Source: Manis javanica (Eukaryota; Chordata; Mammalia; Pholidota; Manidae). From it: a stretch of DNA of 64,000 bases. A model generated the notes under the pieces. The model worked only from the letters and a program-made list of their open reading frames with translations. It searched no databases and was not told the DNA's origin. This document shows, one piece after another, positions 24,116-38,059 of this stretch. Position 1 is the first letter of the stretch. The number at the start of each line of letters is the position of its first letter. The DNA lies in contig NC_133164.1 of the NCBI RefSeq assembly GCF_040802235.1, positions 89,892,302 to 89,956,301 on the forward strand. Reading direction: 5' to 3'. The position numbers and the translations under genes are program-made.

Positions 24116-24872
24116 TGTAGTTTGGGCTGAAGAACTCACAGGGCCTGTGTAAGAAACCTGGGCCTCTTCTGGGCCCACACCGTGGCAGAGACTTCGGAGG
24201 ACAGGAAGGGCTCACAGGCTGCCTGTATTTTCTGCATGGTCTGGCTGTTCCCAGACAGAGCATGTCTGGGCCCTGCTGCTGGAGTCTGGAGAGCCCGGAG
24301 ATACAGAAAATGGGAGAAAAGGAGAAGTAGGGGACTGGCAGGGGAAACAGGAAGTTTGTCAGTTGCCTTTTTCCATCCTCCTCAACTCAGTGGTGTGTTT
24401 CTAAAACTCATATTCCGTCCCCCTGCCCCAACTGTTGCATTCTTTGAAAAGGTCCCAATGAAATATTCATTAAAGCTCCATTTGGCTTAGGTGGGATTCT
24501 TTTAAAAATCTGTAACTGCCTGTAGCATAGTGGGAGAGTTTATATAGGAAATTATCAGAAAAAAGGGAATACCTACAATGTGGAGTGGTAGTGTGTATGT
24601 ACGAGCACATGAAGTTAAGCTGTGACCCCTAGAAGAATCTGTGTGCTCTGCATCACGCATGCTGTCTTAACAAGGCCAGTGAGATTACCCTCTTTCCCTG
24701 CCCTAGTTGAGAGGATCTCTAATATGGGAAATTTTGATGAGAATAACAGCAACAAAAAAAATGAAGAAAGAAGTAATATTGAAGCTTGGAGCACTTTATA
24801 TTCTTGTTGGTAAAACTGCTGGTTGATCCCCCAAACACATCATCGTATTTCAGGGGTCTAGACTGTTTTAGC

Positions 24873-24890
24873 TTTTTTTTTTTTTTTTTG
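24873..24890. repeat. Poly(T) run
   Basis: Eighteen T with no recognisable retroposon body attached. Confidence 0.85.
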
Positions 24891-25319
24891 CACAGGTGGT
24901 TTTAGCTCCCCAAATACAATTTTTTCACCCCAGTCATCTGTTTCTCCTGCTCATACAGCATCTGCAGTGGGACTTTGAGTCCTCAGCATTGGCTTTTTCA
25001 AAGAGAAGATGGAAAATGAAAAAGCATAGAAAGTAGACGGCTATGGAGCAAAAATGAATTTCTCTGTTATTTCAAAACTCTGCCTAGTGCCAGATCTGCC
25101 CTGTGAAAGGGGTGGAGTTGGGTGGGGAGGAACTCATTTCTGTCTTCTGTCTTCCATCACTCTGTCCCCTAAATTCAGAGTATGCTGTTCAACAAGTAAC
25201 ATGGGTCCAATCTGGGGATTGAATAGTTCTTGGTAGACTAACCTGGAGATTTAGTCACCACTTAAAGCCTTTTTATTGGAGGAAATGCATTCTGATTTCT
25301 GAACAAGGGACTTTGAATG

Positions 25320-25475
25320 CATGTGTGCTTTTTATTGAGGTGTAATTGGCATAACACTAGTTTGACTAGTTTCATGTGCACACAATGATTTGATATTTGT
25401 ACACTTTGTGAAATGATCGCCACAATAAGTCTAGGTAACATCAGTCACCATACATAACTACAAACACATGATTTT
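25320..25475 (-). repeat. Ancient L1 3' UTR fragment
   Basis: Typical L1M 3' end in antisense: 'tttttattgaggtgtaatt', 'gtgaaatgatcgccacaat', 'agtctaggtaacatcagtc', 'accatacataactaca'. Confidence 0.8.
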
Positions 25476-25849
25476 ATATAAACTATTCATAAATTTGCTG
25501 TGTAAGATGAGAAGGTCATGACTTCCTGACACGTTTGTGCAGAAGGGCGGCCAGCTCAGCCCTTTTCCCTTGCTAGGTTTGCTTTCTCCATCTCCTCCTC
25601 CTTGCTCAAGAATTTCAGAACACAAGAAATACACATACAACAGGTAGTTACCCTGTCTTACAGAAAAACAGTCCGTTATTACAGAGAAAGCCTTTAGAGA
25701 GGGTCTGCCATGTCCCACAGTTCCTGCTTTCAAGAAGATACTGCTTATTTAATATCTTTAAATCTGCCTCAAAAAGGGTCACTTTCACAATTAGTCTTGT
25801 CTGCAGCGTAGTATTTGTGCAATCACTGGTTTAGGTGACTTTGCCGGGT

Positions 25850-26095
25850 ACACATCACAATAAGCACTGGTGCTAGGCCACACACCCGCATCTGGCTCCA
25901 TGTTAATCCTCATTTGGTCCTCCCTGCAGCTCTGTGAGGGGGTGTTCTTGTTCCCTCCCTCTTATAGGGGGAGGATGGGATGCACAGTGATACTAATAAC
26001 CTGCCAGGTGTCAAGGTAAGTGGGAGAACTGGGTTTGACCCCACCTTCCAGCTGTGGCGTCTGTGTGTTTAATCACTACCTTGTACCACCTCCCT
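25850..26095 (-). repeat. MIR SINE (antisense)
   Basis: Antisense MIR landmarks: 'gttaatcctcatttggtcc', 'agctctgtgagggggtg' and a degenerate 'gtttgaccccacctt'. Diverged. Confidence 0.65.
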
Positions 26096-29000
26096 TCTGT
26101 AAAGTTTGCAGTTAGAGTTTACCTGGGTGCTGCTGAATAACAGCACCTCCTGTGTGCTCCTGGGGGTGGGGGTTCCACCAGAAATATGCGGAGTGCACTC
26201 TGCCAGCCAGAGGCTGCCCGTTAAGCCACCAGATCAGGGAGGTCTGCCTGCAGGGAATGTGTCACCCCAAATTCTGACTGTGTGGTTCCTGGTTTTCAGA
26301 AAATACTTTGAGGTTCTGGCTTGGTTAGGGTGTCGTGTGACCTGGCCTGTCTGCTTCCTTGCCTCCCTCCTGTCTTGTCCCTTGTCCCTAGTCATGCCAG
26401 GGTATTTTGCACCATCTAACTAGTTCTGACTTGTTCAGGATGCAGCTTAGGTTTCCATGGAAAGGTGGTGTGCCCCCTCAGTGCTCCTGCAGCATTCTTC
26501 TGCCCCTTTATCTGGCACCAGTGACGTGTGGGCATTGTTCACATGGCTGCCTGTCTGTAACATGAGAGGGTGGACGTAGTAGAGATGGGGGGCCTTGTCA
26601 GGGGTTCCTGGCCTTCGTGAGGTTGCTGGAGTAATATGGGGTCCGAGAGATTTGGTAGGCACCAGCCCCCTTCTATTTGTCAATTAAGTGCAGCCCAGGG
26701 CCTTTAGGGGCTCTGAAAACCTTGACTCCTCACCCGCCCCTCCCATCCTGACGTAGCGGTCATGTCTCTCGACCTAGTGGGGGTGCTGCAGAGTGACCCC
26801 TGAGTTGCCGTCTGCCTCTCATAAGCTGGTACCTTGGGCTTGCCAGCCTCTTTCCCTGTGGTGCGTCCTGGCTGCCCAGGGCTTCGTGCAGGGGAGCCAC
26901 TGAGCACGTGGTAGTGTTGACAGGGCAGTCAAGCGGAAAGCTGAGCACTCCGGTGTGTCCCCTGCTTCTGAAGTGGCCACGGGTCCCCACTGTGCCTGAG
27001 TAGCTGTGACTGGGGATCAGGCTTTGTGAGGTGGCTGCCCTCTGTTCAGTGTTGGGCCCGGTGGAGAGCAGGCTCACCCTAGCTGGCTGGCCCCTTCCCT
27101 TCTCATCAGCCCCCTGTGGGGCCCTGGGCCACCCCGGGTGGTGGTGGCATGACATGGTTTGGCGTTACTTGCCTCTCTGGCATGAGAAGGCAGAAATCTA
27201 GGTCCCTGACTCCTGAATTTCAGGAAGAACTGGTTTCTGGGAGAACTTGGTATTTGGGAGGGGAAGCCTTCTAGAGCAGTGGCTCTTGTCTGTCAGATCT
27301 AATGCCCTCTTTTTGTGAAGTAATCCTTCTCCTTCAGTGATTCTAAAATTGATAGCTGAAATGACCTGCCTGCATATACAATGTCTGGAAGTCAGTAGAA
27401 TTCCCAAATAGGATTATAAAGAAGAAAAAAAACATAATAAAAAAAATCACATATACTTCAAAATGTAAATGATCAATGCACCTTCATCAGAAGATGGAGT
27501 GGTTAGGTGCTTGTTCCTGTGTATTATGAATACTTTTGAATTTAAGAGAGGGTCCAAAGCCACTCTACAGTGGAAAAACTAGAGAGTGGCTATATCTTAA
27601 AGAAGTCACAGGCTGAACTTAAGAAAAAGTGGAGAAATAACCTTAATTGAAATAGGGTTTATATGCCAAGGCAGAACACTGACTGAAGTGGAGATAATAA
27701 AGAAGCACAATATTCTTGCAGTGAGCCAGGCTATGTCAGGGTGGGGTCAGAATAATTAATTCCCTGACTTAGGATGTGGGCTGTAGACTGACAAAGTGTT
27801 TCAGAAAACAGATCTCCTATCTTTAAATTCTTCCCCAAACCAAGTACTTTGGAGACCAAAGCTGTTCACAGATGTAGGGTTTAGGGATAACTTGGAAAAA
27901 AAAAAGTTTATAAGGAAATTGGGACAGAGGTGGGGGAGGTGGAGGGGTGCCCGACCCCACGAGGATAGTGCCAGAATACAGTAGAAAAACACGAATTACA
28001 CCCAAAATAAATAATTTGTATATGCAGTATTTGTAATTTAAACTTCACTATGGACAGATCCTGAACATTGGGTGACAAAATGAAATTTATTCAGGGAAAT
28101 CACTGGTAGCCAGTGTTTTATGCCTTTTCAGTGATTTATTTGGCTTTAAACATACTTAAGGAAGCGTTCAGTGTCCCTGCTAAGTTTTGGCACGGGATAG
28201 CCACAAATACAGCTCGGCAGCTGCAGTGTGCTGGCATCTCAAATGCCACAGCAGTGTTTCTGTTGGTGACATAATTTTCTAAAATTGTGAACAAATCTTG
28301 ATAAAGGGTGTATTTCAGCAGTGCCAGACTGACTTTGTGCTTCTGTGCCAGTGGAGGTAGGTTTTAGGACCAAATGGTGGTAAACAATTTTTCATCCATG
28401 TGATTTTCTAGATGTTCAGAAGTTGTGCAGGACATGGGACAGTGTGCAGGACCCGCACACATATTGCAGGGTGTCCCATGTCTGTCCTTGGCCTGCTCCA
28501 CTACTGTCATTGTGAAACAGCCTCACAGATTCTCCAAACACCTCCACAGAGAGGGTCTGAGCTTGGAGCATGTGGTTCACGGCTAGGTTTGCTTTCTGCA
28601 GTGGAAATCCTGGGGCTGTTGAGAACAGCCCAGGGTGGGTCTGCCTGTGACAGGAGGGGAGCGGCTGGCAGGCCCCGCTGCTGCTGAAGGAGTATGGTGG
28701 AGAAGGCGGTGATTCCATGGCTTCTGCAACTGTGGGTGCCAGGGTACAGCCCCCAGGTTGGGTGCCTCCAGCGTTGGGCCCCGCAGGTTATTGCTTCTAA
28801 ACACCAGCTTTTCTAGGTCATATACGCGGCTGTTTCTAGGCAGAGGGCTCCAGAAAGGTGTGTTAGCACCAGTTCTTCTGCCCCCCCCATTACAATGGAG
28901 ACGCCCAGGGCCCCTTACCCTCCTTCTCTGTGCAGAGTTCGCTCCCAGGAAGTGCGTCTTTCCAGCCTCAGGGGACTTTAGTTCAGATGCCTGGTCTCCC

Positions 29001-31499
29001 TGCCCTCTCCCTTCCCAAGTCTCCTTAACTTTGAATCTCAGGAGGTAAACCAGTCCACATGCTTCGCAAGAAGTGAGCAAGCTTTTTGCTAAGTAGGTTG
29101 TTTACACACATCCAAAAGGGGCCAAATCCCCAGGAATCAGGACACAGTTGCCCCGAAGTTGCATAGCCATGGGGACTGCAAAAGTGATCCTTCTAAAATG
29201 GGAGAAAATAAAGCAGAATGCTTTGTGATGATTTTCTGCTCTGTTGTACTTAGAAGCAGCTAGTAGGAAACACCCTCACCCACAAATTCATCTCTGGCAG
29301 GGTGTTTGGATACAGAGATACACTGAGCTTTCCCTTGTCCCACCCTCAACCATGACATGAACAGCATCGCATATGCCTCGTAGCTCAACCTGTTCCTACA
29401 TGCTTGATCACACCATCATATTCCTTGCTGGGTGGGGCACTTCTAGAAAAACGTGAATCTGAACCCTACATGTCCCTGAGTTCCTGCGGTTAGTGAGCAT
29501 TATTTGCTGGTCTTCCCTCTCTGGACTTCTTACCATCTAGACAGCCGCCTTTTTCCCTTGGAATTGTGTTTTCTTGCCTCATCTCTGCAGCAGCCCCCTT
29601 TCAGGTTTTACTTCATGTAAATTATTCATCCATAAAGTAACCATCGCCAGATAAACAAATTTTAAATATTTCTATCATTTTTATCTCTTTCACATAAATA
29701 AAACGGTACTGTTCTAACAGGACAGAAAATGAAGGGAAAATGACATTTTGTGTGCAAATCCAAGTTGAATTTGCTAAATGACGGAGATTTGGGTTTTGAG
29801 AAGCAATTGGGTTAAAATACAACCAGTGCTGCCTGGTGTCTGTAGGACTGCTTCTAGTATAATGAGTCACGCCAAGGTTTCAAGTGCTTTTTTGCCCCTC
29901 ATTTTGAACACTGAATTGCAAAATCTCAAGTTATGTACTGTCAACTGGTTTCTGGAGCAAGAAAGAACTTGGTATCTTTGTGTCTTGTGAATTCTGCTCA
30001 CCCTCTTTGTTTAGGGCTAAAATAAAGACTCATGTTGGATTCATCAGCTGCATGCTTTTCTGAAGTTGTGACTCTTGAATTAGCCAAGGCGAGGTTGGGG
30101 CTGCCTTTGTAGGCCTGCAACTGTTGGGGTAATTGGGCTTCTCACTCACTTTCCTCCACATGATAGCAAGGTTCACATCAATTTAATTGCCCAGAAAAGT
30201 GTGTTGTTTATATCTGGGATGCCGTTTGCTTTAGATGTCAACCCCTTGGATCCAAATGTTTTCGGTTATTTCTGCACTGACGTCAATTGCCAGAATTACT
30301 TTAAATTATTAAATTGCAAATTGAGCTAGAAATTATTCCTCTTGAAATAGCACAGGGGGGAAAAAGCGGGGAGGGCATGGGAGAGGAGAACTGGTTGTCT
30401 TAAGTAGCTTAGCCGAGTGTCAGGACCTGCTGTGGTGGAATTCTGAGAGCTGCTTGTTCTGGAGAAACTGCCTGTGTAAAAGTGTCAAGCAATGAGATAA
30501 TGGTTTGGGTATTTCCTGGGGCCCTTGTGTGGCATCTCATACCTTGGTTTGGCTTATAAGAGAGTAGTTGAGACTAAGTAGAAATTGTAAGCTTTTCTCT
30601 TGATAGAAGAATGTGGAGTTTTTATCTCAAAGCAAAATAAAACAAAAGCTCATCAGACACCTATGCTGTTGAAGTCTAAATTTATGGCTAAGGAAGCTTG
30701 TGAATAATAAAGTAAATACATAGGAAATTTTCTTGATCTCTGCTTTACTAAGAGTTAAAGGAAAATGTAGGTGCCTTGGTGAGAAAGACATCCTTCTGTA
30801 CAAAGCTCGAAGTTGTTACTAAGACCTAGTTGACTAGTTTTACTATGAAATTTTTGTAGGAAGATTAAATTTCTAGTTACACTTTTAAATGTCTTTTAAC
30901 TGCATAATAGAGAAATCTGAAATTTCTGAATTATTATCTACAGTAGTGTTTGAATTGCTCATATAACAGCTCAGTGTGTTTTTATTCACACTTGAAATAT
31001 CCATGTCGCTTGTGGTTTATTACCACACATAATAAAGGAACCCTGTTACAACCGAAAGGTGAGAAAATGATGAAAACATGTTCAGCTTCGTCACTTTTAA
31101 AGTAACCCTTGTAGACAGATTGGTTGGAAAAACTTTTTAGGTCGTTGATAAAATGTGTTCAGTGCTCTCTCTATAAGTTGCTTATCAGTGCTGACACCAT
31201 CTGCTATTGGCATAGAATGGAGGTGATTGAGTTAATTATCTATTTGTATGATTTAAGATAGAGAAGGAATGAATGCTGATGAGTTAGGAAGACATTTGAT
31301 ACACATTAATGACAGATTAAGAAAACCGTAAAAAAGTTGACTTTATTTAAACTGAAGAGCTATTTGTAGAATATCAGTAAGTCTAAATAAGCATCAGACT
31401 GTAGCAATAAATGAATCTGAATTAGCAAAGCCAGAGAGGATGGAATATGGTTAGAAGTATTACAGTCTTGTAATTGTACAAAGGAAGAAGTAAAATGAT

Positions 31500-31805
31500 T
31501 TCTGTTTGCAGATTACACCTTAGATATAGAATATCCCCCAAATATCACACAATAATGTTCGAATTAATAAACAAGTTCAGCAAAGTTGCAAGATATAAAA
31601 TCACCACTTAAAAATCAGTTGCATTTCTCTATCCCAACAGTGAATAGTCCGAAACAGAAATTAGGAAAAGAATTTCATTTACAATAGCATCAGAAAGAAT
31701 AAAATACTTAGGAATAAACTTAACCAAGGAGGCAAGGGCTTATGTACTGAAACTACAAAACATTGCTGAAAGAAATTAAAGAAGCTGCCAATTAATGGAA
31801 AGGTG
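31500..31805 (+). repeat. Old L1 ORF2 fragment
   Basis: Sense-strand remnant of the ORF2 region after the reverse-transcriptase motifs: 'aaagttgcaagatataaaat', 'cagttgcatttctctat', 'aaaatacttaggaataaac' and 'ttaaccaaggaggcaa' are the standard L1 ORF2 phrases. Broken by stops; not coding. Confidence 0.85.
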
Positions 31806-32284
31806 TCCTGTGTGCCTGGCTTATGCCCAGAAGTAGGGTTTCGGAAGGTAGTGTTGCAGGGTCTCAGATAAACTGTCTCACTTGGAGGATTAGCTCAGAC
31901 TATGAATTAATTTCTTTCACTTGTTTTCGGGCCTGCATATATTAGACTTGCTGTATAGTCTTTGTTGGTTATTGTAACGCTTCAGTATTACCCACTTAGT
32001 CCTTCCTTGGATGTTATTTGTGATCCCTTCTGAAGGTTAAAATTCAACGCAAATGTATGATGATAGAAAGTGTAGTTGATGGCAAGTTGCTATTTGTGAA
32101 CTCATAGTGCTTCAAGGAGATCATAATGGGACTGTGGCCTTCTGCATTGTTATGTGGCTCTGGAGGGCAGGCACCCGGCATCAAGTCAAGAGAAAAGATA
32201 TTTTACTTTTCATTCTTCAGGTCGCATTTTGAGACTCTCCTGCAGATGGGGCCTCACTTGGGGTCAGTAAAAATACAACAAAAA

Positions 32285-32450
32285 TTACAGCATGCCAGGC
32301 ACTGTGTTGTGTGTTCTCATTCAGTCCTCCGTATGACCTCTGAGATAGTACATTTCCCCCTGTTTTACAGATGAGGAAACTGAGGCTCCGCAGAATTGTC
32401 TTTCAAGCCCATTCATTTGTCAGAGCCAGGACTTGAACTCAGGGCCTTGG
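32285..32450 (-). repeat. MIR SINE (antisense)
   Basis: Clear antisense MIR: 'gccaggcactgtgttg', 'ttttacagatgaggaaactg', 'agagccaggacttgaact'. Confidence 0.85.
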
Positions 32451-32559
32451 AATTAGGGGAGTGTCAGAGGGGGTACCTGGAGAATGAGCAGGGAAGTGGC
32501 CTGGGGCACTTGGGCTGGGGGAGCAGCCATTGCCTGGGCATGTGGGGTACCTACTCAGG

Positions 32560-32870
32560 GACAAGCTGCACACGGAGAGCTGTATTAAAAGCTGTGATAG
32601 AAGATGATGGTGGTAAAGTAAGTTGGTTCCAATATCTATGCAGAATCATGGATTTTTAGCTTTGCTCCTTGGGCAGTAGGAAGCCACTGGGGTTTTTGAG
32701 TAGAGGAGTGATAGAAGATTTTTTGTTTTAGAAAGCTAACTTTGGGATTAATGTACACAGTAAATGTGGAGGTCAGACAACAAGTTAAGTAGCAAATAGT
32801 CCACCTGGGAGCTGCCAGGGCAGAGGTGATACATGAGAAAGGTTTTAGGAGGTAGAATCAACAGACCTGT
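32560..32870 (-). repeat. L2 LINE fragment (antisense)
   Basis: Antisense L2 internal phrases: 'ggaagccactgggg', 'gagtagaggagtgatag', 'ttttagaaagctaactttg' and 'taggaggtagaatcaac'. Confidence 0.65.
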
Positions 32871-32874
32871 TTGG

Positions 32875-32894
32875 TTTTTTTTTTTTTTTTTTTT
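32875..32894. repeat. Poly(T) run
   Basis: Twenty T directly right of the L2 fragment. No young SINE body is attached. Confidence 0.85.
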
Positions 32895-34559
32895 GCTATT
32901 GTGGGAGGAATTGGGTGTTCTGGATCACTTACCTATATGGTATTGCCATACAGAAAGGGAGAAAGAATTCAGAAAGAGGAACACATTGAAAGGATTAAGT
33001 AATGTAACAATTTCTTGACTGATTTGTCATCAACTGGGAAGTATTACACCACATTGGGAAAGAAATGTATGTGGTATTGAATATTGAAAAAGGACTTGAA
33101 GGAGCTGGTTGAGTATATGGGAGGTCTATTAGCCACCATGATCGGACCACTTGTGGTTATTGAATTTGGGATTATAAAAACGAAAAAACATCCAGTAAAC
33201 ATTTTGTTCTGACTTGTGATGTAAGACCAGGGCCTTGCCTTTGTGAGCTTGCTGATGGATTTTCAAATTGGCTTTCTTGCTTCAGCTGTACCTATAAATG
33301 CATGCCTGTGATTTTCACTATCAGGTTCTTTAAAGTGGAGCCAGAGTTTGGAGTCATTTGCAAAGCAGTCTGGGTGGAAGATCCTTGGTTTTATAAGTAT
33401 TGTACAGCTCTTCCTCTCCCATTAATCTTAAAGGAACTTTTAAAGTCATGTGCCTTCATCAAGCTTTTCAAAGCATTTATTTCTCATCTATATAATACTT
33501 TTTGTACCCTTATTTCATCTATTTACATAATAAACAATGAATTATGAAACTGAAATAATAAATTTAACAGGCACAGATATGGGACTCCCAGTAAGCACAG
33601 GAGAACCTACTTGCATGAGTGTTCAACAGGTGTAAGGAATCTATTTCTCTCCCTCTAATGTTGGTTAAACTGGAGATTTATGTGAATAGATATTGGTTGA
33701 GTTTCTACTGTGTGTGTATGTATATAAAACAAGGTTTGTAGACATCAGTTTGAAATGGTAGCACCGTATTTTTATGGGCTACATTCTAAATTTCTGATTA
33801 TGTTTTGAGCAGTTAAAAAGAAGAAATGTAGATTGTAGAAAGTATTATGCAAGGATACTTTAATATGAAACTGGAGTTAGTGGAATTTCCCATGGAGATA
33901 GTAAAATGAGATGGACTGAGTCCAAGAAAAAAGTGTGGGATCTGAGGGACCCTTGAATTACTAGATAGAGATGAATAGAAGTATTCCCTCTGAAAGTTAG
34001 GTTTATATATGTCATTTCATAATTTACAATCTTTTACATTCCTAATGCCGTCAGGTAAGGTGGTCTTTGCTTCAGAATGAGCTCACCTACTTTGTAGCAA
34101 TGCTAAAAGCCTGACTGACTCACTTCTACAGCAGCCTGAGCATATAGTCCATTATAAAGAAACTTGGTTGTTTTCCCTTAATAGAATTAGCATTGATTAG
34201 CTAGCAGAGAAAGGGAATTCTGTTGGCTTTTGAGAACACTTGGCTCTGCCTTGCAGCCAGCCTGTATGTGACGGAGCTCTGGTGCATGGCTGGTCATCGG
34301 AGAATGCACCCAACCCCGGGCTCAGGGGTGTGTTAACAGTACAGAAGGCCCGGGAATGCTGTTTGCCAGCTCAGAAGAGGCAGAGCAAATGTTAGACTCA
34401 GCAAGTTTTCTGACACACGGGCCAGCAGCAGTATCTGCCTTTAGGAGCAGCGGTAATCGTGAAATATCTTAGTGACCTTTTCCCTCTCATATGTTTCCTG
34501 GCTTTGCTTTAGTTATTTTAACAAAGGAGAGAAATCGAAGCTTTTAATAATTTTAATGG

Positions 34560-35006
34560 GAATGATACCACCTTGTCTTTTTAAATTATTAAATATTTTA
34601 AATACATAAATAAGTACAGCATGTGAAAAAATACAGATGTCCTTCACACTCACTATTAACAAACATTAACATGTGCCATATTTGCTTCAGATGTAATTAG
34701 AGAAAGAAGACATTACACACGTAGTCAGGATCCCCTGTGTACTCCAGGGTGATTCCCGTTCCCTTCTTTCCCTCCCCAGAGGCTGCCACTCTCCTCAGGT
34801 TGGCAGGTGTCTTTTCCATTTATATTTGCACCTTTACTGCATGTTTCTCCCCATAAATAACATTTAGTGTTTGTGTTTTTGAATGTACATAATGAGTATC
34901 CTTTGAAGTTTGCATTTTTTCACCCAATTTTTTATTTTTGAAGTCTGCATATGCTGATATATATAAAGCAAGTGTAATCGTTTTAACTGTTGAGCATTGT
35001 TTGGTC

Positions 35007-35040
<34 letters not shown>

Positions 35041-35300
35041 ACATGATGTACTTATTCGTTATTCTGCCAATAACTATTTAGGTGAGTTCCATTTCTCTAG
35101 GGTCCCTAACAGTGCTTTAGTGAACATCTTTGTGTATGTCTCGCACACATGTGCAAAACGTTACCTAGGTGCATATCTACATATGGACTGGTTTGGTTGA
35201 AGGATTGGTGTTAGTATATATTGCCAAATTTCTCTCTTAGAGGCTTTGCAGGGGATTACAGATTTCTCTTTTAAGTGCCTCCCCTCTCCTATATACAGTA
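34560..35300 (-). repeat. Old L1 fragment (antisense) with internal microsatellite
   Basis: Antisense 3' UTR-like text (34600-34900) followed by ORF2-like text (34960-35260, for example 'gtgctttagtgaacatctt' and 'tatattgccaaatttctctc'). A (TG)n run at 35010-35038 lies inside it. Strongly diverged. Confidence 0.55.
35010..35038. repeat. (TG)n microsatellite
   Basis: About 14 uninterrupted TG units. Confidence 0.95.
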
Positions 35301-37124
35301 TAATTTTTAACTCATAAAAAGACTTTTTTAAAAGGCAGAAATACACTCTATATACATACAGTGTAAAAAAGGGATGTGCCTGCTGGCATTTAGGGCCTCA
35401 GGGATTTTTCAGCACACCCTGTGTACAAGGCATTGTGGAAGCTTCTGTGAGCAATATGAGGGCAGCTATCATGCCTCTTATAAAAATTCCTGTGTGTACT
35501 ACCTGCAGGGTAGTCTATGCTGGTGATAAATGAAATTATATGGAGGAAATAAGGCATAGTTGTTGTCTTCAAGAAATTTAGAGTTTGGCTGGTGTTATAC
35601 AATATGCACATATGAAAAATACACATTTATGAAGCAAACAAAGGGTAGTAGAAAGTACAGTTTGTAGAAATAGCTTGAAAATTAAATGGAAGCCATAGAT
35701 GTTGAAAAGAGTGAAATCAAAAACTATTTGGCGATACACTTCTTTACTCTTATTTCTTCCTCCCATCTTAGAACTAAAAATTTAGAGAAGCAAGTTATTA
35801 GAGCACTTAGTCAACACCCTGAAAAATAAGAGGATGGGGAAAAACCAGTCTTCTGAGTACATACAGGGCCTGAGATACTGCAACCAAGCACTGAATGGGA
35901 GGCCAGGTACTTGACACGTGTCTGGGACACCTGCCAGCCTGCTGCTTGGGGCTGCAGCTGCTCCACACATGAAAAGACCTTAGGTGCTTTTCATGCTGCC
36001 TGATATTCAGGTTTTCACACGTTTCAGGCCATCTCATGTGCAGAGCTTACTGAATTCTGTCCTGTGCCATAACTCTTAGGCCAGTAGGAGTCCCTGAGCC
36101 AAGGGCACAGAGAAATGCAGGTGTGCACCCTGGGAAGGTTCTCAGACTGGGAGAAAGATCTGAGGTGCATGGGGGTAAGGTGGTCACTGAAGACATGATT
36201 TTGCATCTGCAAGGTGTTCCCAGGAATTCCTACTGGGCTCATGGTCACTGCCACCCCTAATATTCAGCACCTCACAAGTCAGGACAGCATGTTAACTTGC
36301 CAAAAGTGTTTTTGCCTCCTGCTACTGGATGCAACTTTATACAGTAAAGGAAGTTGACAGGAAGAATAGTTTAGTGTATGTCTCATAGTCAGTTTTGCTG
36401 GAGCCATAGTAAACGCAGGCATTTGGTTTCTCTCTGTGGACTCAGCATCATGGAGAGGGATCATGGAAAAGTCATATATTTTTTCAGGATTTGAATTGGG
36501 GTGTGAAGAGGAGAGGGGAGAGCGAGCAGCCGACAGTTGAGAGGAAAAGAGCAGTGGGGGTGGGGAGGTTAAGGGCGTAGGGTTTGCCTCAAGCCTCCAA
36601 GGAAGAAGAGATGACAAAGCGAGCGAGGGCCAGCTTGTTGGGGGACTTGAACGGCCAGCCTGGCGGTGGTTTGTTCTGACATCCTTTGGAAAGAGGCAAG
36701 CTGGTCAAGGAGAGATTGCTGTTGGGAAATGTCTCCAGGGAACACTGCTTTTTGGCAGTTTGGTGTGGACTGGAGTCTCCGGGAGGCCAGTGATGAGAGG
36801 AGAGGCCTGAGATGGAGGCCGGGAAATGAGAAGACAGGAAACCCAGCTCCCAAAGGCCTGTGAGAGGACGAGGTGCTAACAATCATAATGCAAAGACAGA
36901 AACACTTCTGGGAATGGGATCTTAATTTGGTTCAATGAAGCTGGTCTTAATGAATACAAGAATTCTTTGTTTCAGGTAGGAAAATGTTAGCAATATCTTC
37001 AAATTTTCCTTCCCAAAGGTTTACGCTAGAATATAGAGAATATTAGTTAGGAAACAAACCTCTGTCTGCCAGCATTTGTAACTTACCACTCTTTTGAAAC
37101 AAAAATCTTAACCATGCCTCTGAG

Positions 37125-37290
37125 ACTTTGCTCCTCACAGTGAGGTTTGGGCTCAGCAGCATCAGATCATTTAGGGGTTTGTTAGGATGTAGAATCTCAA
37201 GCTTTATTCAGACCACCTGAAGGAGGATCTGCACTTAGAGGAGGGGGCCTGCTGCTCGGTCAGGTGTGAGGAGCACTGCTTCAACAGTCT
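37125..37290 (-). repeat. MER5A-type hAT-Charlie element
   Basis: Landmarks 'ctcagcagcatcagatca', 'gttaggatgtagaatctcaa', 'gaggatctgcact' and end 'gaggagcactgctt' follow MER5A order. Confidence 0.8.
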
Positions 37291-37439
37291 TCTGGTGACT
37301 TGAAAAACAAACTTGGACCTTAAAGAATTCTTAGGATATCTTAAGTTTTGTTTTCTGCAAGGCTGTAAGAAATACCAAGAATACCATTTTAGAAGTTCAG
37401 TTACAGAATTGATGATTTAGCAATAAATAGGTTTTTGTT

Positions 37440-37560
37440 GACTGTCAGGTTTTCCACTCTGGGATATAAGCTCTGTGCAAAAGGGTCTTATTTCAGGGCC
37501 TAGGACAGTGCTTGGCAAATACAGGTCCTGAAAAGATAGGTGGGATGTTTTGAATAAGTA
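37440..37560 (+). repeat. L2 LINE 3' end
   Basis: 'gggatataagctctgtgca', 'tcagggcctaggacagtgct' and a degenerate tail match the L2 3' terminus. Confidence 0.7.
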
Positions 37561-37829
37561 AATTGGTGAAAATTAATTATGGATCGGTATTTTAAATTTC
37601 TTTCATGTGCACATTTTAAAAGTTTGCCTTAGGCTAATTAAAAACTTTGCAGATTGTAAAGGAGATAAATGCTTACTTATTGATAAGTTGAAAAAGCCAG
37701 AAAATTAGAAGAACATTACTCTTTACTCCCATTGCTCGTAGACATCTTAGGATATTGGTTTGTGAATGTTTTGCATAAGTTGTCATGCTGCACATGTTAC
37801 TTTTTCTGCTTTTTCCTGTATCGTGACTG

Positions 37830-38050
37830 AATTTCTGCCTTTTTGTGATTATTATGTGCCAAGCTTCAAAGTAGGCATATTAGATACTTTTCTCATTTGC
37901 TTATTACACCCATATAAGGTGGTATGATTTTATCAGATTTTCAAATAAGGAAACACAGACTGAGCTTTTGTATATCTTGCTGGTGGTCACACAGCCAGTC
38001 CGTGATCCAGCTGAGATTTAAAGTCAGGCCCATTTTCCAGAGCCCATGCT
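37830..38050 (-). repeat. MIR SINE (antisense)
   Basis: 'ttatgtgccaagctt', 'tttcaaataaggaaacacag', 'ggtcacacagccagtcc' and 'tttaaagtcaggcccat' are MIR antisense landmarks. Confidence 0.8.
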
Positions 38051-38059
38051 TTTTCAAAC

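Noticed and set aside
35010..35038. Open frames in the (TG)n repeat
   Set aside because: Simple-repeat translation (Cys-Val or Thr-His runs).
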